Assembly (NCBI GenBank): GCA_041742255.1
Contig: JBGSIZ010000230.1
Coordinates: forward strand, 1-7,506
Source of the DNA: JBGSIZ01 sp041742255
GTDB lineage: Bacteria > Pseudomonadota > Alphaproteobacteria > Rhodobacterales > Rhodobacteraceae
DNA: 7,506 bases
Direction of reading: 5' to 3'
The notes beneath the pieces were generated by a model. It was not told the DNA's origin, did no database searches, and worked only from the letters and a program-made list of their open reading frames with translations. Shown one piece after another: positions 1 to 6,237 of the stretch (position 1 is the stretch's first letter; each line of letters opens with the position of its first letter). The position numbers and the translations under genes are program-made.

Positions 1-543
1 GAACCGATCCAGCAACGCGCGAAACCGGCGAGGCCGCCAGATATGGCGCGTCAAGGCGGCCTTGCGGGCGTCGGTGGTGCGCAAACTGGCCACGGCGGCC
101 ATCAGAACACCGATATCCCCGGTGGCAACCCGCAGGTCCAGACCCTCCAACGCGGCGGCAATCCGGGTGAACACATCGGCATCAGCCCCGGCAGGATCAC
201 TGCCATCAAACACCTCGTATCCGACTTGCACAAACTCGGCAGGACGGGCGCGGGTGTCGTCCTCCTGCTTGCGAAACACCTCGCCCGCATAGGTATAGCG
301 GGCGGGGTCGGCCATCGTCTGCATATGCATCTGGACAACGGGCACGGTGAAATCGGGGCGCAACATCATCTCGCCGCGCACGGGGTCGGTGGTGACATAG
401 GCGCGGGCGCGGATATCCTCGCCATACAGGTCCAGCAACGTCTCGGCAGGTTGCAAAATGGGGGTTTCGACAGACACAGCGCCCGCCGCCACGAACCGGG
501 CCATCAGGCGGGCAGCCTCGTCGCGCACGGCCCGTTCGGTCAT
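1..543 (-). CDS. hisZ: ATP phosphoribosyltransferase regulatory subunit HisZ (N-terminal part, runs off left edge)
   Basis: HisZ is a catalytically inactive paralogue of histidyl-tRNA synthetase. It binds the short form of HisG and makes the first step of histidine biosynthesis active and feedback-sensitive in the cytoplasm. The minus strand is open for 181 codons from an ATG at 543 to the window edge, beginning MTERAVRDEAARLM. Visible class II synthetase-like landmarks are ETPILQPAETLLDL (residues 26-39), the strand LRPDFTVPVV (61-70), and a degenerate motif 2, YAGEVFRKQEDD...EFVQVGYE (85-110). That motif keeps one arginine but not the synthetase RxRQFxQ series. No anticodon-binding domain would be expected in the family; the C-terminus is outside the window. 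The start overlaps the hisS stop in ATGA, implying translational coupling and one operon. A short-form hisG is expected further left. The reading is confident; a HisS paralogue is the only real alternative and the motif 2 loss argues against it. Confidence 0.93.
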   Translation of the reverse strand, partial: MTERAVRDEAARLMARFVAAGAVSVETPILQPAETLLDLYGEDIRARAYVTTDPVRGEMMLRPDFTVPVVQMHMQTMADPARYTYAGEVFRKQEDDTRARPAEFVQVGYEVFDGSDPAGADADVFTRIAAALEGLDLRVATGDIGVLMAAVASLRTTDARKAALTRHIWRPRRFRALLDRF

Positions 544-2171
544 TGGGCGGCCAATATGGCTTGGACGCGGGCGACCAGTTCGGCACGGGGCACCTCATAC
601 TGGCTCGGGCGGTCTTTCCACTCCTCAAGACTGGCGCTCTTGGCCATTTCGGCCCCAAGGATCAGGTCCTTGATCTGCACCACGCCCTTGTCAAATTCAT
701 CTCCCCCCGCAATCACGGCCACGGGCGAATTGCGCTTGTCGGCATACTTGAGCTGGTTGCCAAACTGTTTGGGGTTACCCAGATAAACCTCGGCGCGAAT
801 TCCGGCACCGCGCAATTCGGCGACCATCGCCTGATACTCGGCCATCCGGGCGCGGTCCATGACGGTCACGACCACGGGTCCGGGCGGGGTGGCGGCCATC
901 CGGCCCTTGGCGCGCAAGGCGGCGAGCAGACGGTCCACCCCAATGGAAACGCCCGTGGCGGGCACCTCTTGACCGGTAAACCTCTTGACCAAATCGTCAT
1001 AGCGGCCACCGCCGGCCACGGACCCAAACCGCTGCGGGCGGCCCTTTTCGTCGGTGATCTCAAACGTCAGTTCAGCCTCGAACACGGGGCCGGTATAATA
1101 CCCAAGGCCACGCACGACCGACGGATCGACTCTGATGCGGTCCGCTCCATATCCCTGCGCACCAAGTAGATCAAACATCTCGCGCAGCTCTTCAACTCCT
1201 GAAAAACCAATGGTTGATGATCCAATGATCTTCTTTAAGTGATTGAATACTCTTTCATTCCATATGCCTAGGGCATCAACATCTGAAGCAACTGGGTCAT
1301 TTTTGAACTGGGACATCACGCAGTTGCGCGCCCGGTCCAGTTGTTTGCCTCTGGCCGCATTATCTTCATCGTATGCTTGGGTGGCCTCCAAGGAGAGATC
1401 GTCTTGAACGATTGCCCAATAGTCAATGAAACCCATTACCGGGGCCGCCTGCACGTCACTCAACCCGACCCCGTCGATATAGGCGCCCGAGGCATCCAGC
1501 CGCCCGCGCCCCAGCAAGGCGCGGACGCCTTCCGCGCCCACCTTGTCGAACTTGTCGATGGTGCGCAAAACGGCGGCTTGGGTGTCGGGATCGGTGACGC
1601 CCGTGGCCTCCAACACTCCATTCAGCACCTTGCGGTTGTTCACCCGCACCACATAATCGCCGCGCGTAATGCCCACGGCCTCCAGCGTGTCGGCCAACAT
1701 GGCGCAAATCTCGGCATCGGCGGCGACGGTGGCCGCACCCACTGTATCGGCATCGCATTGATAAAACTGGCGAAACCGGCCCGGTCCGGGCTTTTCATTG
1801 CGCCACACCGGACCCATGGCATAGCGGCGATAGGGGGTAGGCAGATCGTTGCGGTGCTGGGCATACACGCGGGCCAAGGGGGCCGTCAGATCATACCGCA
1901 AGGCGAGCCAATCGCCGGGGCGCTCGCCTTCGCCGTCCTCCTGCCACGCAAACACACCCTCATTGGGGCGGTCCACATCGGGCAAAAACTTGCCCAGCGC
2001 CTCCACGGTTTCCACGGCGGCAGACTCCAACGCCTCGAACCCATAGCGGTGATACACCCCGGCAATCGTGCGGAGCATTTCGGCGCGTTCGGTCACCTCG
2101 GCACCAAAATAATCGCGAAACCCCTTGGGGGTCTCGGCCTTGGGGCGGGGGGCGGTCTTGTCCTTGGCCAT
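540..2171 (-). CDS. hisS: Histidyl-tRNA synthetase (histidine--tRNA ligase)
   Basis: This enzyme charges tRNA-His with histidine using ATP in the cytoplasm. The 543-residue protein begins MAKDKTAPRPKAETPKGFRDYF. Class II landmarks appear in order: the N-terminal PKGFRDYFG (15-23), LRYDLTAPLARVYA (91-104), motif 2 with GPVWRNEKPGPGRFRQFYQ (120-138), the histidine-binding motif VRGLGYYTGPVFE (353-365), and motif 3 TGVSIGVDRLLAAL (406-419). The C-terminal anticodon-binding domain (about 433-540) includes VVVTVMDR and GGDEFDKGVVQIKDL. The start at 2171 is chosen because GAGG lies about 6 nt upstream of it and homology begins there; the frame stays open to 2312, but that extension is unlike HisS. 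The stop overlaps the hisZ start. Oddities: the motif 2 loop differs from the usual bacterial form, as is known for alphaproteobacterial enzymes that read tRNA-His lacking the extra G-1. Residues about 245-345 also have markedly lower GC and atypical codons, in what looks like a longer insertion domain than I recall for relatives. Confidence 0.95.
   Translation of the reverse strand: MAKDKTAPRPKAETPKGFRDYFGAEVTERAEMLRTIAGVYHRYGFEALESAAVETVEALGKFLPDVDRPNEGVFAWQEDGEGERPGDWLALRYDLTAPLARVYAQHRNDLPTPYRRYAMGPVWRNEKPGPGRFRQFYQCDADTVGAATVAADAEICAMLADTLEAVGITRGDYVVRVNNRKVLNGVLEATGVTDPDTQAAVLRTIDKFDKVGAEGVRALLGRGRLDASGAYIDGVGLSDVQAAPVMGFIDYWAIVQDDLSLEATQAYDEDNAARGKQLDRARNCVMSQFKNDPVASDVDALGIWNERVFNHLKKIIGSSTIGFSGVEELREMFDLLGAQGYGADRIRVDPSVVRGLGYYTGPVFEAELTFEITDEKGRPQRFGSVAGGGRYDDLVKRFTGQEVPATGVSIGVDRLLAALRAKGRMAATPPGPVVVTVMDRARMAEYQAMVAELRGAGIRAEVYLGNPKQFGNQLKYADKRNSPVAVIAGGDEFDKGVVQIKDLILGAEMAKSASLEEWKDRPSQYEVPRAELVARVQAILAAQ
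1135..1435 (-). other. Low-GC mosaic patch inside hisS
   Basis: Counting bases, 1201-1260 is about 32% GC, 1201-1320 about 39%, and 1381-1440 about 48%, while the rest of the window is visibly about 60-70%. In the coding strand the patch uses codons otherwise sparse here, such as GTA, GGT, ATT, TAT, GCA, GTT, CTA, CTT, GGA and AGA. It encodes hisS residues about 245-345, between motif 2 and the histidine-binding motif, which is where the HisRS insertion domain lies. The reading frame is intact. Homologous replacement from a lower-GC relative and in-frame insertion both fit; the edges are only approximate. Confidence 0.6.
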
Positions 2172-2390
2172 CTGGTCCTCGGGTTTGGGGCTGGTCACGC
2201 GGCGGTCACCTGTCGGCGCAGCCTTTACCCCGCCCGGCCCCCAAGGGCAACGATGACGGCGGGCGATCCCGGACATTCGCGCACTCTTGCCCGCTTCACC
2301 TTGCCGTAACACTCCGGGGGGCGGCGGCCCTTAGGCCGACGGGGGCTGGCCCCCCTTTTTCCCATGCGGCTGGCGTGCTAGGGCACGGGC
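2172..2390. promoter_or_regulatory. Divergent hisS/slyX intergenic region
   Basis: This 219-bp spacer must hold the promoters of hisS (minus) and slyX (plus). On the minus strand a weak candidate for hisS is TTGCCC (reverse of 2245-2250), a 17-bp spacer, then TAAAGG (reverse of 2222-2227), which would give a leader of about 45 nt. For slyX the only promoter-like string is GCTAGGGC near 2378-2385; it lies so close to the ATG that the message would be nearly leaderless, and no good -35 is seen. The same bases, AGGG at 2380-2383, could instead be a ribosome binding site 7 nt before the slyX ATG. Both promoter guesses are weak. The plus-strand terminator-like structure is listed separately. Confidence 0.35.
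2325..2360 (+). terminator. Tandem hairpins ending in a T run, intrinsic-terminator-like
   Basis: The first hairpin pairs CGGCC (2325-2329) with GGCCG (2334-2338) around the loop CTTA. The second pairs GGGGG (2341-2345) with CCCCC (2350-2354) around CTGG, followed by one C and then TTTTT (2356-2360). This has the shape of a Rho-independent terminator on the plus strand. A competing 7-bp pairing is possible between GGGGGGC (2316-2322) and GCCCCCC (2349-2355). No plus-strand gene lies upstream, so the structure would stop transcription antisense to hisS, end a small RNA, or attenuate slyX if slyX starts far upstream. It may also be a chance product of GC-rich sequence. Confidence 0.45.
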
Positions 2391-2594
2391 ATGACCGACA
2401 CAACCCGCCTCGAAGAAGACATCGCCCACCTCACCCGCGCGGTCGAGGATTTGTCGGACGTGGTCGCGCTCCAATCGCGCGAAATCGCGACGCTCACGCG
2501 GCGGGTCGCCATGCTGATGCAGCGCGAAGGCGAACGAGAGGCGCAATCGGGCACCGCCCTGCCCATCGCCGACCAGAAACCGCCGCACTGGTAG
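2391..2594 (+). CDS. slyX: SlyX family protein
   Basis: This is a 67-residue protein beginning MTDTTRLEEDIAHLTRAVED and ending DQKPPHW. The first 48 residues form a continuous heptad-like coiled coil with leucine, isoleucine or valine at regular spacing (LEEDIAHLTRAVEDLSDVV, then LTRRVAMLMQRE). A short polar linker and a proline-rich tail close the protein. The coiled coil plus a terminal PPH-aromatic tail is the SlyX signature; E. coli SlyX is of similar length and ends PPPHY. The molecular role of SlyX is not established; the name comes from an E. coli locus near slyD and slyB. The ATG has a modest AGGG 7 nt upstream. The gene diverges from hisS and converges on dnaE with a 4-bp gap, so it is probably monocistronic. 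Family assignment is confident, function unknown. Confidence 0.88.
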   Translation: MTDTTRLEEDIAHLTRAVEDLSDVVALQSREIATLTRRVAMLMQREGEREAQSGTALPIADQKPPHW

Positions 2595-2598
2595 GGGA

Positions 2599-5500
2599 TC
2601 AGACCTCCTCGACCTCGATCACGCCGCCCAGACTGCGCAACGCGCCCTTGATCTGCGGGGTGACGGGAAATTCCTCCCCCAGATCAATGTCGGTTTCACC
2701 GGGCAAACCGTCGGCCATCAAACAGAAATACACCGGCCCCCGGCCCCCGCGCACCTTGTCGCGCAGGGCGCCTTTCAGAATGGACCGGACAGACGAAATG
2801 GCATCCGGGGCGTCGATGAACACGCGCAGACCCACAGCCCCGGCATCGGCGACCACGGCATCAATGGGGCCCGCGGACCGGCACAACAGCTTGAGCTGGT
2901 CAGCCTCCATCGTGGCCTCGATTCCCAGAACCACCTGCATCCCGGCCTCGAAATACGGGCGGGCGGTTTCCAGCGTGTCACTGAACACGGTGACCTCATA
3001 TTGGCCGGTCGGGTCCGACAACTGGACAAAGGCAAACCTGTTCCCGCGTGCCGATTTACGCTCGTTGCGGCCCGAAACGGTCCCGGCCATCTTGACGATA
3101 CAGGCCCCGCGTTCGGCGCGGGCGGTCACCTCGTCAAGGGTCAGGACACCTTTGCGTTTCAACGGGGCCAGATAATCGTCCAGCGGATGACCAGACAGGT
3201 AGAACCCAACCGCCTTGAACTCCTCGGCCAACCGTTCGGCGGGCATCCAATCGTCACACCGGGCCAATCGGGGTTCGGGCAAATCGTCACCCGCATCGCC
3301 AAACAGGCTCACCTGACTTGAACTTTTCTGCTCATTTATGGCGGCGGAATAGGCGACAAGGGCATCCAGACTTTCCATAACGCGACGTCGGTTCGGGTCC
3401 AGAACGTCAAAGGCCCCGGCGCGGGCCAGCATCTCCAGCGGGCGCTTGCCCACACGTTTCAGATCACAGCGGCGGGCGACGTCAAACAGGGTGGCAAACG
3501 GCTTGTCGCCCCGGCCCTCCACGATCAAACGCATGGCGTCCACACCGACATTCTTCAACGCGCCAAGGGCATAGACCAATTTGCCACCTGCCACATCAAA
3601 CGTGGCCTGCGACCGGTTCACGCACGGCGGGGTATTGGGCAGATCCAGCCCCTTTTTCACCTCTTGGAAATACACGGCCAGCTTGTCAGTCAGATGAATA
3701 TCGCAATTCATGACGCCTGCCATGAATTCAACGGGGTGATTGGCCTTGAGCCACGCGGTTTGATAACTGACCACGGCATAGGCGGCGGCGTGGGATTTGT
3801 TGAACCCATAGTTGGCAAACTTTTCCAACAGATCAAACACTTCGCCGGCTTTCTTGGCGTCAACGCCATGGGTGGCCTTGGCCCCGTCCAGAAACTTCGG
3901 GCGCTCCTTGGCCATTTCTTCGGCGATCTTTTTACCCATGGCACGGCGCAACAGGTCGGCCCCGCCAAGGCTGTAGCCGCCCATGACCTGCGCAATCTCC
4001 ATCACCTGTTCCTGATAAACGATGATGCCTTGGGTTTCCTTCAGAATGTGATCAATGGTCGGGTGAATGGATTCAATGGGTTTCAGGCCGTTCTTAACCT
4101 CGCAATAGGTGGGGATATTCTCCATCGGGCCGGGACGATACAGGGCCACCAACGCCACGATATCCTCGATACAGGTGGGCTTCATCCGTTTCAGGGCATC
4201 CATCATGCCGCTGCTTTCCACCTGAAACACGGCGACGGTCTTGGCACTGGCATACAGGTCGTAGGATTTCGGGTCCTCCAACGGGATGGCGCCAATATCA
4301 AATTCAAACCCCGGGGCGGGGTCATACAACCGGGTGCCATCGGCGGCGACATTCAACGTGCGGCCCGATGCGCGGATCAGATCAACGGCATTCTGGATGA
4401 CGGTCAGGGTTTTCAAACCCAGAAAGTCGAACTTGACCAGCCCCGCGGCCTCGACCCATTTCATGTTGAACTGGGTGGCGGGCATGTCGGACCGGGGGTC
4501 CTGATACAACGGCACCAGCGCGTCCAGCGGACGATCGCCAATGACCACGCCTGCGGCATGGGTCGAGGCGTTGCGTAACAACCCTTCGATCTGCTGGGCG
4601 TATTTCAACAGACGGGCAACAACCTCCTCGGCCTTGGCTTCTTCGCGCAGGCGGGGTTCATCGGCCAGCGCCTTTTCGATGCTGACGGGTTTGACACCTT
4701 CAACCGGGATCATCTTGGAAATGCGGTCCACCTGACCATAGGGCATCTGCAACACGCGGCCCACATCGCGCACGGCGGCCTTGGACAACAACGCGCCGAA
4801 CGTGATGATCTGGGCCACCTTGTCGCGGCCATATTTGGCCTGCACATAGCGGATGACCTCCTCGCGGCGGTCCATGCAAAAATCAATGTCAAAGTCGGGC
4901 ATGCTGACCCGTTCGGGGTTCAAAAACCGCTCGAACAACAACGAATACCGCAACGGGTCCAGATCGGTGATGGTCAGGGCATAGGCCACAAGACTGCCCG
5001 CACCCGACCCCCGGCCGGGGCCGACAGGAATATTCTGATCCTTGGCCCATTTGATGAAATCGGCCACGATCAGGAAATAACCGGGGAACCCCATACCCTC
5101 GATAATGCCCAGCTCAAACTCCAACCGGGCCTGATAAACGTCCACCCCGGCGGCGTGGGGGATCACGGCCAATCGGGCGGCCAACCCGGCGCGGGCCTGA
5201 CGGCGCAACTCCTCGACCTCGTCATCGGCAAACCGGGGCAGGATGGGCTTGCGTTTATAGGCCTTGAACGCACAGCGGCGGGCGATTTCCACGGTGTTGT
5301 CCAACGCCTCGGGCAGGTCGGCAAACAGGGTGGCCATTTCCTCGGGGGATTTGAAATAATGCTGCGGGGTCAGACGGCGGCGGGGGCCGGATTGATCCAC
5401 ATAGGCACCATCCGCAATGCAAATCAGGGCGTCGTGGGCCTCGAACAACGCGGCCTTGGGGAAATAGACATCGTTCGTGGCCACCAGCGGCAGGTCCATG

Positions 5501-6102
5501 GCATAGGCGATTTCGATATGTCCGCGCTCGCTTTGGCGTTCGGCATCGGGCAGACCGCCATCCATCGGGTGCCGCTGCAATTCAACATACAGACGGTCGG
5601 GAAACAGGCGGGCCAGATCGGCCATCAACGCCTCGGCCTTGGGGCGCTGCCCCGCGCGAAGAAGGCGGCCAATCGGGCCATCCGGACCACCTGTCAGACA
5701 AATCAGACCCTGCGCATGGGCGGCCAGATCGTCCAGTATCACATGGGGCAACGCGCCATCGCCGCGCAGATACAGCGCGGAATTCAGCTTCATCAGGTTT
5801 TCATACCCGGCCTCCGACTGGGCCAGCAGAACAATCGGGGCGGCGGGTTCGGGGCGCTTGCCGGGGTCGGTGGGGACATACCCCAACGACACCTGACAGC
5901 CGATGATCGGCTGCACCCCGGCCTTGATGGCTGTCTCTGAAAACTCCAGCGCGCAAAACAAATTGTTGGTGTCGGTGACGGCCACGGCGGGCATACCTGC
6001 GGCGACGGCCAGATCGGGCAGCTTTTTGACGGGAACCGCCCCTTCCAGCAGGGAATGTTCGGTGTGGACACGCAGGTGAATGAATCGGGGATGTGTGGTC
6101 AT
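2599..6102 (-). CDS. dnaE: DNA polymerase III subunit alpha, replicative polymerase
   Basis: This is the catalytic subunit of the replicative DNA polymerase III core, adding nucleotides at the fork. The 1167-residue length matches the DnaE1 class (E. coli 1160). Domains in order: an N-terminal PHP domain (about 5-280) starting FIHLRVHTEHSLLEG; the palm with GPGRGSGAGSLVAY (361-374) and MPDFDIDFCMDRR (401-413), whose D405 and D407 match E. coli D401 and D403; the third catalytic aspartate, D559, in GLVKFDFLGLKTL; the fingers with YRPGPMENIP and YQEQVMEIAQ; and NYGFNKSHAAAYA (764-776). An internal clamp-binding motif QVSLF (930-934) precedes an OB fold (about 1000-1075). The first PHP metal-site histidine position is arginine (RVH), as in E. 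coli, so proofreading probably depends on a separate epsilon subunit. GGGAGGTAGGG upstream of the ATG at 6102 supports the start. No frameshift or truncation is seen. The gene is convergent with slyX and divergent from the GH5 gene. Confidence 0.98.
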   Translation of the reverse strand: MTTHPRFIHLRVHTEHSLLEGAVPVKKLPDLAVAAGMPAVAVTDTNNLFCALEFSETAIKAGVQPIIGCQVSLGYVPTDPGKRPEPAAPIVLLAQSEAGYENLMKLNSALYLRGDGALPHVILDDLAAHAQGLICLTGGPDGPIGRLLRAGQRPKAEALMADLARLFPDRLYVELQRHPMDGGLPDAERQSERGHIEIAYAMDLPLVATNDVYFPKAALFEAHDALICIADGAYVDQSGPRRRLTPQHYFKSPEEMATLFADLPEALDNTVEIARRCAFKAYKRKPILPRFADDEVEELRRQARAGLAARLAVIPHAAGVDVYQARLEFELGIIEGMGFPGYFLIVADFIKWAKDQNIPVGPGRGSGAGSLVAYALTITDLDPLRYSLLFERFLNPERVSMPDFDIDFCMDRREEVIRYVQAKYGRDKVAQIITFGALLSKAAVRDVGRVLQMPYGQVDRISKMIPVEGVKPVSIEKALADEPRLREEAKAEEVVARLLKYAQQIEGLLRNASTHAAGVVIGDRPLDALVPLYQDPRSDMPATQFNMKWVEAAGLVKFDFLGLKTLTVIQNAVDLIRASGRTLNVAADGTRLYDPAPGFEFDIGAIPLEDPKSYDLYASAKTVAVFQVESSGMMDALKRMKPTCIEDIVALVALYRPGPMENIPTYCEVKNGLKPIESIHPTIDHILKETQGIIVYQEQVMEIAQVMGGYSLGGADLLRRAMGKKIAEEMAKERPKFLDGAKATHGVDAKKAGEVFDLLEKFANYGFNKSHAAAYAVVSYQTAWLKANHPVEFMAGVMNCDIHLTDKLAVYFQEVKKGLDLPNTPPCVNRSQATFDVAGGKLVYALGALKNVGVDAMRLIVEGRGDKPFATLFDVARRCDLKRVGKRPLEMLARAGAFDVLDPNRRRVMESLDALVAYSAAINEQKSSSQVSLFGDAGDDLPEPRLARCDDWMPAERLAEEFKAVGFYLSGHPLDDYLAPLKRKGVLTLDEVTARAERGACIVKMAGTVSGRNERKSARGNRFAFVQLSDPTGQYEVTVFSDTLETARPYFEAGMQVVLGIEATMEADQLKLLCRSAGPIDAVVADAGAVGLRVFIDAPDAISSVRSILKGALRDKVRGGRGPVYFCLMADGLPGETDIDLGEEFPVTPQIKGALRSLGGVIEVEEV

Positions 6103-6182
6103 GCAACGACCCTACCTCCCGCGCGGCCAAAGCAAAAGCAGGCATGCATCTGCCGACCGGGTGAACCCACCGATACCACCGC

Positions 6183-6210
6183 TGGACAGGGGGTCATGGT
6201 GGTCTAGGGT
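6183..6210 (+). promoter_or_regulatory. Candidate promoter for the GH5 gene
   Basis: TGGACA (6183-6188) matches five of six bases of the housekeeping -35 consensus. After a 16-bp spacer comes TAGGGT (6205-6210), which keeps only the first two and last bases of a -10. Transcription would start near 6217, leaving about 20 nt before the preferred ATG at 6238, enough for the ribosome binding site. This is an eyeball match only. Confidence 0.3.
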
Positions 6211-6224
6211 TGGCACACATCGGT

Positions 6225-6230
6225 AAGGGG
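6225..6230 (+). promoter_or_regulatory. Ribosome binding site that decides the GH5 start
   Basis: AAGGGG at 6225-6230 lies only 1 nt before the first ATG (6232) but 7 nt before the second in-frame ATG (6238). The 7-nt spacing is normal and the 1-nt spacing is too tight, so translation most likely begins at 6238. Confidence 0.65.
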
Positions 6231-6237
6231 TATGGGA

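Larger units (their letters stand above)
6103..6237. promoter_or_regulatory. Divergent dnaE/GH5 intergenic region
   Basis: This spacer separates divergent genes and should hold both promoters. For dnaE a weak minus-strand candidate is ATGACC (reverse of 6192-6197), a 16-bp spacer, then TATCGG (reverse of 6170-6175). The strong dnaE ribosome binding site GGGAGGTAGGG is the reverse of 6110-6120. An inverted repeat, ACCACC (6175-6180) and GGTGGT (6198-6203) with a 17-nt gap, lies across the candidate promoters of both genes and could be a regulator site, though such short repeats also occur by chance. Confidence 0.35.

Noticed and set aside
43..786. Long plus-strand open frame across hisZ and the end of hisS
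   Set aside because: It is antisense to two recognised genes, its protein is rich in Gly, His and Arg as GC-rich shadow frames are, and it shows no family motif.
1341..2309. 322-codon plus-strand open frame opposite hisS
   Set aside because: It lies wholly antisense to conserved HisS motifs, has no recognisable domain and has a low-complexity Gly/His composition.
2172..2312. Longer hisS start at 2312
   Set aside because: The 47 added residues have no HisS similarity, and a ribosome binding site precedes the ATG at 2171.
2331..2588. Minus-strand small open frames opposite slyX
   Set aside because: slyX on the plus strand has a clear coiled coil and family tail; the opposite frames have none.
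3664..4578. 304-codon plus-strand open frame opposite dnaE, with another at 5155-5940
   Set aside because: Both are mirror frames of the conserved dnaE coding sequence and carry no motif.
6232..6237. GH5 start at the first ATG (6232)
   Set aside because: The AAGGGG ribosome binding site is only 1 nt away; the second ATG has normal 7-nt spacing. Both give the same mature protein.
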